Below, in pieces: positions 1-14,300 of a stretch of DNA of 64,000 bases; the first letter of the stretch is position 1; each line of letters begins with the position of its first letter. Source of the stretch: Chionis minor. Its lineage: Eukaryota; Chordata; Aves; Charadriiformes; Chionididae. The translations under genes and the position numbers were made by a program. The DNA lies in the NCBI GenBank assembly GCA_013398295.1, contig VZSF01000891.1:23501-87500 (forward strand), given 5' to 3'. The notes under the pieces were generated by a model. The model was not told the DNA's origin. It worked only from the letters and a program-made list of their open reading frames with translations, and ran no database searches.

Positions 1-3000
1 GGCTCTTCTTTTTGCTTTAGAAGCGAGTCTCTTGTTCGGCTGAGTTCCGCCCTCAGCGCCGTGTTTTCTGCTGTCCCCAGCTCCCTGCTGCTCCCCGGGC
101 AGGACCCACTCCTGCGAAGGAGCTGCGTGTCCCCAGGTAGCAGAAATCGGCAACGCATCCTGCGGGGTGCTGCCAGCCCGGCCACCTCACCCGTGGTCCA
201 CAGCCCCTCTGCTCCAGAGAGCCCTGGAGAAGTTGTTCAGCTCCCACCACGGGCAGTCAGGAGACGCACCTCATGGTCATTAACAAAAGCTGCAGTCAGC
301 CTAACGAGGGTGGGCAACCAGGAGCTGCTTCGGGAAGGCAGGGGGAAGATCCAGGCTGGTAAACGACTTCAACAGGATAAACATATCGCTTTCTGTCAGT
401 CTGGTCTCGTTTGGGAGCAGGCCTGCCTTTCTCCTTGGTTAAGTGTAGAGAGACAGAATCCATGGTTTTCCTCTTAAAAGCTACAGAATAAAAATTAGGC
501 AAGCAGGTAAGCTCTTAAGTTTTCTGTCTGCCCTGTGGGACGTTTTTAGAAAACTTTCATAAAGTATGTGTAAGCTGCTTTCCAACTCTCTCGTAAATGA
601 TTTCACTCTTCTAGCTCTCAGATTTTATTAAATTTGAATTTTTGTTCTCATTTCAGTCTATAAAAGTGCAAAAGACTGCTTTGAAGCTGTAGCCTTTTTG
701 GCAGATTTAAAATAAATTATATCCAATCCCTATTAGGTTAAAAATAAAATAATCTGACTTACATATGTGAATTGGACTCCAAGGTTTAGGAAAGTGTAGA
801 GTGGCAGGAGGCAATGGCATAAATTGTTGGAGATTAATTCCATGCTATGTATTTAATGTTAAATATTTTGTGAGCATGTGGATCCTATAGCTTGATCAAA
901 GCTGTACATTATACTCTGTGAATGCAGAGTTAGTGTTAATAGCTGGGATAGAACAAGATGTTTCTAGCTCTGCTTTTTTCAACAGACAAGTGAAAATTCT
1001 CCTAATGTTTTATTACTGCAAGAGTTGTATGATATTTTTTTCTTTCTCGTTAAATTTCTGTGCCGTTTCCGCCCTCTCCCCCAGTGGCAATGTTGAATCT
1101 TGTTTTATAAGAGAAGGATCATTATGTATAATCAAGCAATTTAAACAAATGATCTCTTCGTTCAAGGAGATATATGCTATAATATAAACTTGCTGAAATG
1201 AAAAGCTGTTGTTCAAAACACATTGCGCTGTATTTTTGAGTTATTAAAAGTGCTCTCATTTTGGTTTTGGCTGCCAGAAATTTGGGTTTTTTCCCTGATC
1301 ACTAACCTGTTGGCTGGTGTTTTGATGACTACGACCCCAAACCCAGCTATGTCATCACACTCGGGGAAGAAATCTGCAGCTAATGACACGTTGGAAGGTC
1401 TTATTGCCTACAAAACCAGTTGTGGGTGGTTATTTCCAAGTGGTGCAGACACACAAGACGTGGAAGGTGATGCTTCGCTGCTGCTGAAGCAAAGGGGTTT
1501 TTTAAAGGTATCACTTAAGCTATAGATTTGGAAACATGGTAGGTTGGTTTCTTCGCATGTATGTGGTGTTTGAGGGGAAAACCCAAAAGTGTTTGGCAAA
1601 AGTGTTTTCCACGGATGGCCTGTACTCAACTTCAGCCGTTTGTTCCTGCACTCGTCTGTGGGCAGCCTGGGGAAGGAAGAGGGAAGGTGGAAATGGGAAG
1701 CTGGGAGTGAGCTGATCTGCCTCCTGCCCACCCTGGAGTTGCTTTTCAAATGCTCCATTCACCTCTCGGTGCTTTCAGAGTGCAGGTTACATTTCTGTGG
1801 GTTCCCAGTAAGCATTTGGGCTGTAAATCATTATCCCGGTGCCTCTTTTATGATCTCATTACTTCCACATAAATAAGTGATAAGTCTGGTTAGAAGAGAA
1901 GACTTTGCTCCCAATTCCACCGACTCCAGTAGCCCAGAAACAGACTTTTTAAAGCAATCTTTGGGTTCAGATGAGCGGGTGGAAGCGTGGTATTTTAGGA
2001 GACTGTGGTTTTGAACAGCATCTATCATATAAGAACAGGTGTGAAAGAATAATTTTTTGGGGTTTGTTTTTTTTATTTGAACAGTGCATTAACTTGTTTA
2101 AAATGCAAGTGCATCCGATTTTTTGTTTTTTAAATAAATGTCTGTAGATAATTATTTTAAAAGGGCAGGAGATTTACACCACCACCCCTCCCCCCAAGGT
2201 TTAATGCATTAGAACAAGTGCCACCTCTTTCAGGTGTTTTACGCTCTGGAAAGAAGAACAAAAATGTCCAGGCTTGAGCACAACATCTACTGTGGTTCCT
2301 GCTTCAACAAGTGACGCTTACATGTCTTATTTTTGAAAGTTGGTTAGTAACTCTCTTTGCTAAAAAAAATGAAACCTGGCTTTTAAGTAGGACTTAAGAT
2401 ACAGTATAATGTTAAGTACCTTAAAGACTCAAGCTTTCTGGTCCTTCATAAGTTGGAGCTATTGGTGAGCGGGCGTGGAGGCTGCGTTATGGGTGCGAGC
2501 AGTCAGAAATGCCGACGTGCCCTGCCTTGGGGTCAGGCTGTCTGTTGGTACGCGTGAGAAGTGGCTAAGTGCAATATTGCCCATACTAGAAATAAAATGT
2601 TCCCAGTTTATCTGAAAAGATGTGGAAGAACACTTCCCATTTTCCCCAAATTTGAATCCAAGAGATGATTTTAGGAGTCTGCAAGGTGGAAAACTTCAGG
2701 CTGTGAGGTGAGTGGTGCTTCAGGGTTGTCAATCCTGAGCCAGCGCAGCGAGTAAAGCGGTGCGCGAGGAAGCCTCTGGTGTGGCCAGTGGTGGCCAGAG
2801 CTGAAGGACTCACTAGGGCAGAGCCAGGAGGTCAGCAGTGAGATCAAGTCTCCCTGAGCGTAGGAGAATTACAATGATTATTTAATTTATTTAGACAAAA
2901 CATTTGTCTGCTACTTTCTAGACAGAGGCTATCACAAAACCTTGCCTTAACAAAGAAGCATGCTTTCGTGTTTTTAGACAAATCACTTGCATGACGGAGG

Positions 3001-4440
3001 AGAAAGGACACCTGCACCTTTATTGATTACAGGGTTGGCTTTCTGATCAATAGAAAGTTTTGCATGCACTTGAGTGATGTCCACCTTAACAGCCCATCCT
3101 CGAAACCAGTCAGCACTAATACGAACTGATGGTTTCCCAGAACACTGTAGTGTCCGTAACTCGTGGAGAAGGGATGTCAGCAGTCGATCCCCTCTCTACT
3201 GCATTGTTATTTAGGCAGTTCACTTGTCAGCGTGGCTTGGAGTGGTTTCTGTAGTGACGGGTGCACGGCCACGGCACGCCTCCACCGTGAAGCATGAGTA
3301 AGCATGGACAGAGCACAGCACAGTTCTTATGTGCTGCAGAATTTCCGTGAGATTATATAACGCTATCAGGAAATCAACAGAACAACAGAGAAGCCTCATT
3401 AACAGGGGAAAAATACAAGCGTGGATAGGAAATATATTCAGATGTCATAAAAATTTGTAAAGGAACTCTGCTTCACTGACCCATTGGCTATGGGTGCAAT
3501 TTGCCTGGGAAAAAACATTAGTTCAGCTAAGTAACCCTGTTTGCCTCAAGTGTAAATTAATTATCTGAGTGTTTTATAGTGGTCAGATTGGAAGAAAGTT
3601 CTTTGTTTTGGAAGGTAGGAGCTTTTTTGCATTAGTTTGGCTTTGAGATTTGCACAGTATAAGAAGTTGTAACAGAAACTGCTCAAACTTGGGAGATGAA
3701 TTTTACACACAGCAAAACTACCAGCACAGTTACAGTTTGTCTGCGTATTAATGACCTTGTACCTGTGCATGGTTCCGACGTGGGAAGTTTATTCTGAGCG
3801 TCATTTCATAATACCTGGCATGGTACCTTTTATTTAGGGAAGTGGGGCTATTTTCGGTCTTCTTTCAAGTCCTGTTCATTTAGTCCGCTGAACTTTAAAC
3901 ACAAAACTTTATGCAAGTTGTATTTCTTTAGGGAAACTTCTGTCAGCGTACTGGCTTGAGCTGTGCGTGGAAATCCCCACGCCCCGTTTCCCAGGCTTAG
4001 TAGTGCTTCGAGGAGACAGGACTTACGGTTTTGGCAGTCTTCCTCCCGACAGAAGACCAGAAATCAAAACAAGCAAATAACTATGACAAGGAAATGTTGC
4101 AGAACACAAAGCCCTGACAGGAGCACTTGTCAGAGAGGAGCAGACACAATATAATTTGCCTCCAAGTAAAGATGGTTTCAGCTAATGTTATTCCCTGTGG
4201 TCTGTGTCCGTAGAATAGGGGTTTAGCAGCTCTGGAGGCGGAGGCAGAAAGGGGCTGGCAGCCTTACGAAGGGGCAGGGGGTGGTTGCTCGTGCCCTTCC
4301 TGCTGCCTTTGTTTCTCCAGAGCTTCCAGAGTCGCTGTCCCGAGCGCTGCATTCGCTCCTGAACTGGGCCGTTCCTTTCCCTATCACAGCTGCGCACTTG
4401 GCCGCTTCGTTCCCTCCTGTCTCCCAAACGCTTGTAGAAA

Positions 4441-4690
4441 TTGGCACTAGTGAGACCGTCCTGATGTGCTCACCTGGCACCACACCTGCGCTTCTGCACG
4501 GGGGCTGAGCTGCGGCGGATGCGTGCGCCCGCACAGGCACGTGTGCGCGAGCGCGCCTGCCTTCACGCGAGCGTGCGAGCGCCGGGCGTTTGCAGAAGGA
4601 ACACAACCGGGCAGTCGGAGCGGCTCAAAGCCTCCGCGCTTGCCTGGAAGACTGCGGGCTCCTCGAGGTTTGCTCAGGCTTCGGCTTAGT
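4441..4690. promoter_or_regulatory. CpG-dense patch (candidate CpG island) in upstream intron
   Basis: A hand count gives close to 30 CpG dinucleotides in about 250 bp, centred on 4500-4640, against sparse CpG in the flanks. Such density in a vertebrate intron is typical of an unmethylated island and can mark an alternative promoter or enhancer. I found no TATA box, and no coding start matching the known ZNF423 N-terminal exons. It could also be GC-rich sequence without promoter function. Confidence 0.4.
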
Positions 4691-4952
4691 TTTGCTTTGG
4701 TTGCAGCATCCCTGAATATTCACTCGTGGTGCCGAGCAAGATAAGTACGTGTCCCTTCAGCATTTTACGAAACAAAGTAATGCAGATATCTATAAGTGAG
4801 ACATGACATGAAGCGTACAGATAGTAAGTTTGGAATAGTTCTGGGAGTTAAGAATTTACATGTCTTTATTAATTATTAGATGTTATTAGTGAGTGACTAA
4901 GGAACTGGGAAGCTCTAAGCGTTCTTTTGAAGTAGTGTACCCAAATTAGGCT

Positions 4953-4968
4953 AAATAAATAAATAAAT
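4953..4968. repeat. (AAAT)4 microsatellite
   Basis: Four uninterrupted AAAT units inside AT-rich intron. No function is suggested. Confidence 0.9.
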
Positions 4969-5974
4969 CTAAAAATGTCGGGGAATGTCTGCTCTAATGA
5001 ATTTTCTAAATACACAAATCACACTTATTAAATCAGTGGATCTTTTAACTGTAAAAATATTATTACTGTTACACTGGGGAAATCCATTCAGAATTATAAA
5101 ATATTTGGAAACTATGTTTCATTTCAGTGGAAAGATTGTAAGTTTAATAGGAGTAAAAAAAAAGTAGGCTTTGGGATAAAGTTTTAAAAGCCAGCTTTTC
5201 CCCATTCTTTGTATGTATGCCAATTTTCAATAAGAAGTGTTCCCCTTCTAGTCTTGTTTAAAATAAACTACATGTATAACAAGATGTTGAAATTTATTTA
5301 TGGTATGTTAGCACTAAGAACAGGCTGTTAAGGGGTCATAAAAAATATTAGTTTCCACTTTATGGTGTCCGAGTTGGTTTTTCTGCCAATTAAATTTGAC
5401 GCTACGAGGGGATATATGTGATGTATACAACTTTCTCTCCCTCATTGTAATTTCTTTCACCTTAGTGCAGCCAGCAAAGCCTGCCTTTCTAGTAGGAAGA
5501 ATCTCAGCTGGAGATTTTCCCTTGACCCGCACAATAAAACGCAGCACTAGGAAAGTGTGGGGCACCTCCGCCCGGGGAGTGCGGAGCATCCGTTCACGTG
5601 GGTCATTCTGTGTGACTGGGGAAACTCTTCTGGTGGCAAAGGAGGCAGGCTGAGTTGCTGGATTCTGCATGCTTTACAGCTGCTTTTATTTACCCTTTTA
5701 TCTATATTTCACGTCACGGTATTTATTTTATACCATTTGTGTGTTCCTTCATCAAATATCGAGGCTTCCATACAAATAAGACAGACTTTCCTCCTAGTAT
5801 TTAAGAGGCAGTGCAGAAGAGTATATTGTTTTATTATTGAAATACAATTTATGAACCAGAAATGATCATAGATGCAAATTTATACTTTGCACTTTTTTTT
5901 TTTCTTAATAAGAATATGTATATTTTCATCTGGGGAGAAAGCAGCATTAAAATGAGCACGCCTGGGGAGTATTG

Positions 5975-5997
5975 CCACACACACAGACACACACACG
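5975..5997. repeat. Imperfect (CA)n microsatellite
   Basis: A CA dinucleotide run interrupted once by GA. It sits between a T run at about 5.89 kb and CpG-containing sequence. Potentially length-polymorphic. Confidence 0.85.
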
Positions 5998-7573
5998 CCG
6001 CACACGCCTGCATGCACAAAAGAGACACAGCGAGCGCTTTGCCTGAGAAACAAACTCCTACAAACAGCCCTCGAAAAGCCTCGCTCGCTCAGGAAAGCTG
6101 AAGCCCTCCTTGTTTGGCCCCGCAACGGCAACAGAGTGGGTGCATGAATAGCCTGGTGGACTCAAACTTTTGGAAATTTGGGTCTTTCTGATTGGGACCA
6201 GCATCCCAAGAGGAGGGGAAAGGGGGGAAATAACTCCACTCACCAGAAGGGTTTTTCCAAGCTCTCATAGCTCTAATTAAAACGGCTGGCCAGGAAAAGC
6301 CTCCTTTCTTTTCCTTTTCCTGTGCTACCTATGCTGCAAACATAGCTCACCAGTGAAAAAAATTCCAAGTTTGAAGGATTAGCAGTAAAAACCAGCATAT
6401 TTTTGTAGGCTGAGGTGTAGAAATCTGGTCAAAGATTTTTTAATTTTTATTTTTTTTCATCTGTGATTATTAGCCCTGGGCACTGACTGGGGTATTTGTG
6501 GAGGGGAGTGTGATGCTAAACAAAGCGCTTGGTACAGCAGCTCTGCTCCTGCTGGAGCTCGTGCAGCAGGGACGAGGGCTTTAGGCGTAACGCGGTAAAA
6601 CCTGCTTTGAAGAATTATGAAGGAAGAGACTTAAACATGTGTAAGAGTAGAGTTTCTGTACGCTTTACGTTTTCGTCAGTGACCCTCAAGGTAACTGCTG
6701 CCGCTTAAGTAATTTTCTGTTCTTCTTATCACATTTGCAACTGTGAATGTTTCATGGGCATTAAACTCTCTACCTTGAATCTAAGTCTGAAAATTGGGGT
6801 CCCCCCACCATCTGGGCAGCTCAGGAGGGAGGCTGACAATAATATCATGCCCAATCCACGCAGAAAGGGAAATGTTGCATCTGCTTCTGTGGGATCTGAA
6901 TGAAACCTATAGTGGGAAAGTTGCTGTGAAGTGGGACTTGATTTATGGTGCCGAGATGAGCTGGAGAGTGTTGCATCCTGACGGCAGCTCCTTGCTGAAG
7001 GTAAGGAAAAGGCTATGTGCTGTCCGTGGCAGGAGGGTCTGGAGGGATGTAGCTCTTGGTCTGACCACAGCAGGTGGGACAGTGAACAGGGGGGTTTTGT
7101 GACCTTTTTGTATTACAGAAGGGATGGTTGGTGGGATGGTTTTGGTTATGCAGAACAGCGAAGCCCGTTTGTCGCTGTGGGGATCAGACGGCAGTCCGAG
7201 CTGGGGCGTGCTCAGTCGGCGGGTGCACGTAAAGCTCTTCATGGGCTTTACCAGAGCAAGAGGTAGTGTAAGGAGTTACGGCCCCACTGCCCATCTGCAG
7301 AGCCTAGTTGTCTACTTCTCTTCTTCCCTGGTTTGGTTCTTGTTTCCATATAAAAGTTTATGTAAATTTCAGAACATTCCCCTTTCTTTGTGTCATTAGT
7401 CCGTGTTAGATGTTAGCCTTTCAGCATCCTCATTAGCTGTCTGAAGACAGGGCCAGCACATATAAATTATTTTATTAGGTATCCTGCTTGTGGAGAAACT
7501 TTGTAGTCCTAATGTAAAAATAGTGCTCTTTCCTGTCTGGGGTTTTTTTGGTTGGTTTGGTTTTTTGGTGTTG

Positions 7574-7590
7574 TTTTTTTTTTTTTTTTT
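7574..7590. repeat. Poly-T tract
   Basis: Seventeen T residues preceded by a GT-rich TTTGG-like stretch (about 7540-7573). No retroposon body is recognisable beside it, so it is recorded only as a simple repeat. Confidence 0.85.
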
Positions 7591-9379
7591 CCTGGAGAAG
7601 CAAAGCATGCTATAAATCTGACTTGGTGAGATGCTGCATCCTCTGTGCAGAGCCCAGTGTTTGAACTTCATGGTGCTTTGGCTGCATTCTGAAACTTCAT
7701 GCTATTGTAGCCATTTTTTTTTTTTACCTTCAGGAAACAATAAGGGCTTTTCTGGCATCCCTTTGGCCTCTGCCATACCTCCAGCTGCGCTCTGCCGTGT
7801 GCACCTTGCCTCTGCCAGCTGCGGCTCCCCGGTCTGCTGCCTTCCAATGCCGAGCCCTCCGTCCCACCTGTTTGCAAATACTGTCTCAAGTGATACCCGA
7901 GAGACCTCCACTCAGCGGTGTCTGCGCTCAAAAGTGCGCAGGGTGGTAGCAGAGCCTTCACGGGTACAACTCCTACACCCAAGGTTTGGAGGAAGGTGTA
8001 AGAAATCGCAGGTATTTGCATAGCAGCTCGGTCTTTGTACTAGCTGACCCACCTCTGGTCTGTCACTTTTCAGGGGTCTCTTGCGTCACCATCTTGTCTT
8101 TGGGTAACTTCAGCCTGCTTTTGGCATTTTAGCAGAGCAAGGGATTGCTTCACAACTTGCAAACTTTACTCCTGGAATTAAAGTCCTGGCCATGAATTGT
8201 AGGTGTGTTAATTCCTCCTTTCTCTCCTTTCCTTGGTTTGGTTTGTTAGGGTTTCAACACGTACGTGTTTCTGTCATCCAGCAGCATTCCAGATGGAGCA
8301 AGAATATTTAAACTCTTTGTTGCTGAAGTAAAATACATGATTTTATGAGCAACGTGGGGAATGCCAGATTCACCTGTTTTGTTTCACTTGAGCTTTAAAG
8401 CGTCTGTTTACTTGTAGTAGATCTATTTTTGAAAGAAGGTGCGGACACTATGGTGACAGTTGCCTTAGAAATGCATATAATAATGCCAGGAGAAGCGCAC
8501 CCGCAGGCAGCCGGCGCCTGCCATCCCCTCTCCCTGTTCCCAGGAGCCGGCCACCCCGCACCCCGTGTGCTCGTGCACCTCCCCGCGTCTCTGCTGTCTG
8601 CCCCACGCCTGTGCTCTCGCCCCACTGGAGCTGGGGGTGCTGTGGGGAGGGTAGGGACCCTGGCTGCTCCCCTCTGTTTCCAGCAGAGCTTGTCGTAGAC
8701 AACGGATCTGGGGAGTCAGTGGAAGATCCGTGCTGGTACTAATGGGCTGTCGCTGGGATGGGTCCTTTGGGCTGGGTGGATCCCACCAGTCTCACGGCCA
8801 GGCAAACTCCAGGCAGAAAAAGCAGAAGGATTCCCAAAATCCAGTCCCCTTCCTGCATTTCGGAGGTGAAAGCAACAATTAGAACAACCATTATTGAAAG
8901 GCATGTTTATCCAAAAAGGCAAGAGGCGGGGAGTAGGCACCGGAGACGGGTCCCCGGCACTTGAGGACTCGGGGAGGTGGCACAAGCCCACTGCAAGGGC
9001 AAGGCAGCACACCCGGCAGAGGGGACTCTCCCTGCGGCAGGGCAGCGGGATGGTGCTTCCTGATGAAACACAGGGAACGTGAAAGTGGCTGTTCCCTCTG
9101 CCAGCCATTGCTGTGATGCTTTGGCACCAGAGTGCTGGGAAAACGTGACTCTTGCGCAGGGCCAGGGTGCTGCTGCTGTGGGTTTCATATGCAGCACAGA
9201 GCAGGGGGCTGCTTGACCAGGTGCCTCTTCCAGGTCAGCCTCTAAATTCCTGAACATTGAACGGATTAAATACCATGTATTGCAGTTTAAAGGAAAAAAA
9301 CCAACTCACCCTGCCCTCTGGGGATTAACCTCCAGTGGCAGGCTGTAAGAATGATCAGTAAGAGTATTGATTCCAAATC

Positions 9380-10040
9380 TAGAATGTAAAGTATGGAAAT
9401 GGAGCGTCTGCAGGCCCAGTTTTAAGAGCTATAAGCCTAATGTATTGCATGTATAAGATGTTGATCTTGAGAGCAACCTGAAACGTTGGCTGCATTTTAT
9501 TACACCGTACACTTGTATTTATTTACATAATAGATTTTGATGGGAAATATCTGTCTCCAGTGGAGTCTGTGAATTAGAAACGCAAAAATTAAATATGAGC
9601 ACTGGGAATAAATATGCTCCAGCGTGTGAGTCAGGTGTGTGGTCCGTGGGAAGGGCTCTGATTAGCCCTTATATATGTCCTACGGTCTTTCTCATCCTGC
9701 AGAGATGAGCTTTTTATTTACAGTGCTCCCTTTCTGTAGTTGCAGTTACATTAAGTTTTGCTGTAGCGTTGGAAGAGGCAGGCCCGTTAGCTGCGCACAG
9801 ATTTACTGTGCGAGTTTAAGCTAATGGATACTTATCAGGCAGGCTGTATTTGGTGATCGTCCATCATTTGCTCATTAAACAGTGTATCTAAGTGATTCTC
9901 ATTTCCTCCCTGCCATGTCTGGAAAGGAGGAAACTAGACACATTACGATGGAATATTAATGTCCTGGAGGATTTAGCCACCCATAATTAGATCTCCTTTG
10001 CATAAACCTGCTAGTGCTACCTTATTTTGTTGTTTGTCTT
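9380..10040. promoter_or_regulatory. Candidate intronic regulatory block (AT-rich, homeodomain/POU-like sites)
   Basis: This is non-repetitive AT-rich sequence with several TAAT-core motifs (for example CATAATTAG near 9982-9990) and an octamer-like TTTGCATAA at 9997-10005. Introns of developmental transcription factors such as ZNF423 often host conserved enhancers with this composition. Its placement here is inference from composition only; no alignment was possible. Confidence 0.25.
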
Positions 10041-11342
10041 GTTCTCCTTAATCACCTTCACATCTTTTTGTGTTCCTATCTTTTTTTTTTTTACAGTTTT
10101 TCATTGTAATTCTGTGCCATTTGTCTCATGCTTTTTCCTTTTTTCCTTTTTTTTTTTTTCCTTTTCCCTGACCTAGAGAGCACAGCAGTCTGGGTTTCCC
10201 CACTCCTCCCTCCTTCACACAAAAAGGCTGACTTTGCCAGCAAAACCCACAGTCTCTGCCAAGCCCTGTTACTGACTTTGGAGAAGGCAGCTAGAGAAGT
10301 TGTGCAAATTTAGGCTCTGAACTAGCTAAATAAGCCATAGCAGTAAACCCTTTTGTCTTATTCCCTGGCCTGCTGGCCCACGAAAGGGCTGATATATAAT
10401 AGTGCTATTTAAGGTGGAAAAAGCCGTCCTGGCCCAGGGCTGAATGGCGGAATCAGCTGTGCAGGAGGCAGAGAACAGGGAGGTGGCTCTGGAGCTGCCC
10501 TTGGGAGACGTGAGGGACCACGCGCAGTTCCTGCAGAGGATCCTGGGGGCAAGGGCATGGGCGAGGAATACAGCCACCTCTCTGGGGGCACACTGGTGTC
10601 CCAGTGCTCCTTTCCACCAACCACCAGGGGAAAAAAAAGGCAAAGTGTTCCTAAAGCTAGATGGAAATGATCACGCAAACAAGCAAAATATCTAGTAAAC
10701 ACAGGGAGACCTGGCAGCAGTCCTCTTCCAAAGTTGATTTTGCAATGGGAGCGAACTGGCTCAAATGGCTGGTACAAAGCACACCTGGCTGCTTCTGCCG
10801 GGTACCTTTTTGCTCCCTTGAATATTAGTGCGGAAGCATCAGGGGGATCTCCCTTTCCTTTCAGCTGCAAGGTATGGTAAACGCGTCAGGATCCACTCAC
10901 GGGCATCTATTCTCAGTACATTGGCAAAGCCCCATAAAACTTCCCCTTTTCCTGCCGAAGGTGAAGGTTTCCTACGCTGGTGGGAGGAAGCCCCAGCCTG
11001 CTGACGAAGAAGGCAGCCCGGTTCCTCGGGGGCGGAATGCTCCAGCTGGGGGCTGGCTTGGCACCCCGCTGCATTCCCAGGCAGTGGTCCGCAGCTCTGC
11101 ATTTAAAAAACAAGTGTGACCATTTTTCGTATTGCTGCTGTCCTTCACTGCTCTTCTGCAGATTTTTGTGCGTTGCAGACTTTCGTCTCACCGCTGTTAG
11201 GAGGTGGAGAATCTAACGGGGAACATCTAAGCAGGAGAGAGGGAAAGCCTTACACCTAGCTGGGAGGCAATCTGAGCAGCAGATCTGAACAGAAGAGGCT
11301 AGCTGGCTCCTGCTCAAAGTAGCCACTTCCAAACTTTTTTCC

Positions 11343-11362
11343 TTTTTTTTTTTTTTTTTTTT
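11343..11362. repeat. Poly-T tract (20 T)
   Basis: Uninterrupted run of T. No adjacent SINE or LINE body is recognisable. Confidence 0.9.
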
Positions 11363-14300
11363 CCCTCCTGTATGCCACTGCTAGTTTTGGTAGCAGCTTC
11401 TGGTGCTGTGCAGGACCATATACCTCTGGGCAACAGGGTGAGTGAGAGCAGAAGTATCCTGCCCTTTTTCCTTTTGGCTTGAGGAACAAGCCTATCCACA
11501 CCTCTCCAAAGGACAGTCTCTAGATGTGCGTGGAAAATACCGGGCTATGTAAAGCATAAAGATTGTTAACATCTTTTGTGCTCCTGCCATGCCAAGCAGC
11601 TGGAAACTGGCTAATTTACAATTCTCAGTCTGCAAAGTTTTGGGCATCCTCAGCTCCCTTTGACTTCGTGGAAATGGAAGCTGCTCTGCATTTTGCAGGA
11701 TTAAGAGCGCTGCATCAAATCCCAGGCTGCGAGTGCTGCGGGACGAGTCCTGGCGGATGAATGCCAGTCAGATGGGGCTGTTGTGGGTCCTGCGCTGAGT
11801 CGGGAGCATGTAATTGCATGTGATGGGAGGGACAGAGCAAAGGCTGGGTAGGACAGCACGGAGAGACGTGCGCCTGAGAGGCAGCAGAGAAGCCTGAAGA
11901 TTACAGAAGATCACAGAGCTCTTGCTTGTGAATACCTACAGCTAGGTCAGGGAAGAGATGCGGTTATTGTGGGCTGGCTTACGATGCAGAGCGGTGCTGG
12001 AGTATTTCTCTAGAGGGAAAGCTGCGAATCTTGACACGTACGTTACAGCTGATACACAGGCGTCGGTGAGATTTCCCCAGGTTTATCTGAGAGCGTTCTG
12101 TCACCAACAAAATCCCCTGAACTAAAAAGTGGCACCAGTGTGTTCTGCACCCAGGTTATTCTGTACATGGTGTTTTCGTAGGTTGCTTATGGGTGAGGGA
12201 GTGGCCCTGGTCCCAAATGCAGCTCTTGGTAACAGCTCTGATTCAGGAAAGTTCCCCCACCAGCTGAGGGACTTGCTTGTAACTCAACAAACTGAAAAGC
12301 GGTTTCTCAAACTGTCACAGTTCCTGACATTTTAGTTAGCATACTATGGAGTTTTTATATTATGGGAAGTGTTAAACTGGTCCTTGTGGTCCTTGAAGAC
12401 TGCGTAATAGGATAAGGGAGCATACATATGCCATCTGAATTACTGAGGGGCTGTTGCTCACTTGTAAAGCTTGATTGCATCTAGAAATCAACATTTGGTT
12501 CGGAAGCATCTTTCTTTGATAAGGTTAACTTCTTTCCTGGGAGTGATAAAGTGTTAAATAAGCACTGTGACTGTGAATGGAGTTCAGGTAATGGTAGCCC
12601 CATAAATAGATGTTCTCACTCTTAGGGGAATGGATACTGAATTCTTTCAGAAGTTTCTCTGAGCACAAAGAACCGAAATCTTTGAGCCTGCAGCGCTCGT
12701 GACCTAGCAATTAAATAAGCATCCTTGGAGAACATCTGAGACGAGCAGGCAAAATGCAAATATGTGGGGTGTGTGGGGAGTACTGTGTTGTGATGTTGCC
12801 GCTGCCCACGGTTCCTCCCCACATTGGCCCTGTCCCTGTTGTGGCTCTTGCTTTTGGGTCCCACAGTCTGTTGGAGCAGAACAGAGGTCTTCTGCAGCCA
12901 TGACAGCAGTGAGTCCAGCCGTACTGGGGCAGAAGGGGGGTGGAAGCAGACCTGTGTCCTCCCACTGCTGGCCAGCTTCTCCCTGCACTGGGCCATGGGT
13001 GGGCAGTGGACAGGGTTACTGATCTTTGAGCTGACTAGCAAAAAAATTTCCTGCGCTGCCAGGCTAAGGCTATTTTCAAGTCAAACCCAGCCTTCCTGAA
13101 GGGTTTCAGCTTCATAGATGCCCCTAGGTTTCACCAAAGGGTACGACTATTGTATTAGGCACGTTCTTGAGTGAGTTTCCTCTATCTCATAATCATCACT
13201 TTGAAGGATGCAGCTAAAAGAGTGTCTCTGGTTTGTATTTCCAGTATTTTATCTCTGTGTGCCAAGAGATACTACGGGCCATTTACAAAAGAGAAGGGGA
13301 AAAAAAAGTTAATGCTTTAAAAATATATAGTGCTGTGAGTGGTGGCATCAAGGTTTAGTACTTGACTTAGAAACTGTTTCTTGCCCATCTTTTTTTCACT
13401 GCAATCAACTGCATAGTGCACGTGGCACTGGGACACACGTACCTTCTCTACTGCTGCCCTGTGTTGCACCTCTGGTGCCATTCTGTCCACGACACGTGGA
13501 GCAGAGTGGGACAGAATGATCTTCTTGCTGAATTGTCTCTGTATTACTGAAGGGGTAAAACAGGCTCTTCTAAAATATTTAAAAATGATCATTCCTGTGG
13601 TTGCAACGCTGTTGCAGGCACACAACAAAATCTGGGGAGAAAAAGGGGTGAGTTTGTGCAGGGAAACAGGAAGTATCCAACAAAAACATGTGAAGAACAC
13701 TTGGGAACAACCTGCCGAAAGCTCAACATGGGTGATTTTGGGTGTCTTCATTTGCAATACCCGGTGTGAAACATCCAAAATTTCACGAAATGCTGAGCCT
13801 TCACCACTATGTCACCAGGACTCCTGTAAAGTATTTAGAGTTGATACAAGATCTCTAGTTGCTTTGTAAAATCTCAGCTCTTTGTCTTAAACTGCGCTGC
13901 TGTTTCCTGTGCTATTCCCAAGCTGCAGAGCGTTTCGGGTACACGGATGGTTCCTGCCCACGCTGAACATCAGTGATGTGGACTTGTGTTTCCATGCATT
14001 CAGTGTCACTAACTGCGAAGATGAAAATGTCTAGTCTGTGACTTCAATGGTTATACTTGTGGCTGGTGTGTCTCAGAAAACATGTTTTCCTGCTAATGAA
14101 ACAGGAGTTTTTTTACTCTGTAATGTATTTTGGAAGCGATTGTGTTGAATACTTAATGTCTTCACTGGCTTTTTTGCCCATTACCACTACTTAAATACTT
14201 GCATCCACAAAGTGGACGTTAATGCATGCGGGTCACCTGAGTCAACCTAGGTTTCAAGGAGTGATGAGAAAAATATTAAGAAACAGCGACTTTAACTGAA

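Noticed and set aside
6011..6030. ATGCACAAAAGA, considered as the alternative ZNF423 start exon beginning MHKK
   Set aside because: It reads MHKRDT and continues with no donor after the expected short peptide, so it does not match the known alternative exon.
10081..10103. T run followed by ACAG, resembling a splice acceptor (TTTTTTTTTTTTACAG)
   Set aside because: The downstream sequence is another pyrimidine-rich stretch with no open frame in the ZNF423 phase and no convincing donor. Intronic decoy.
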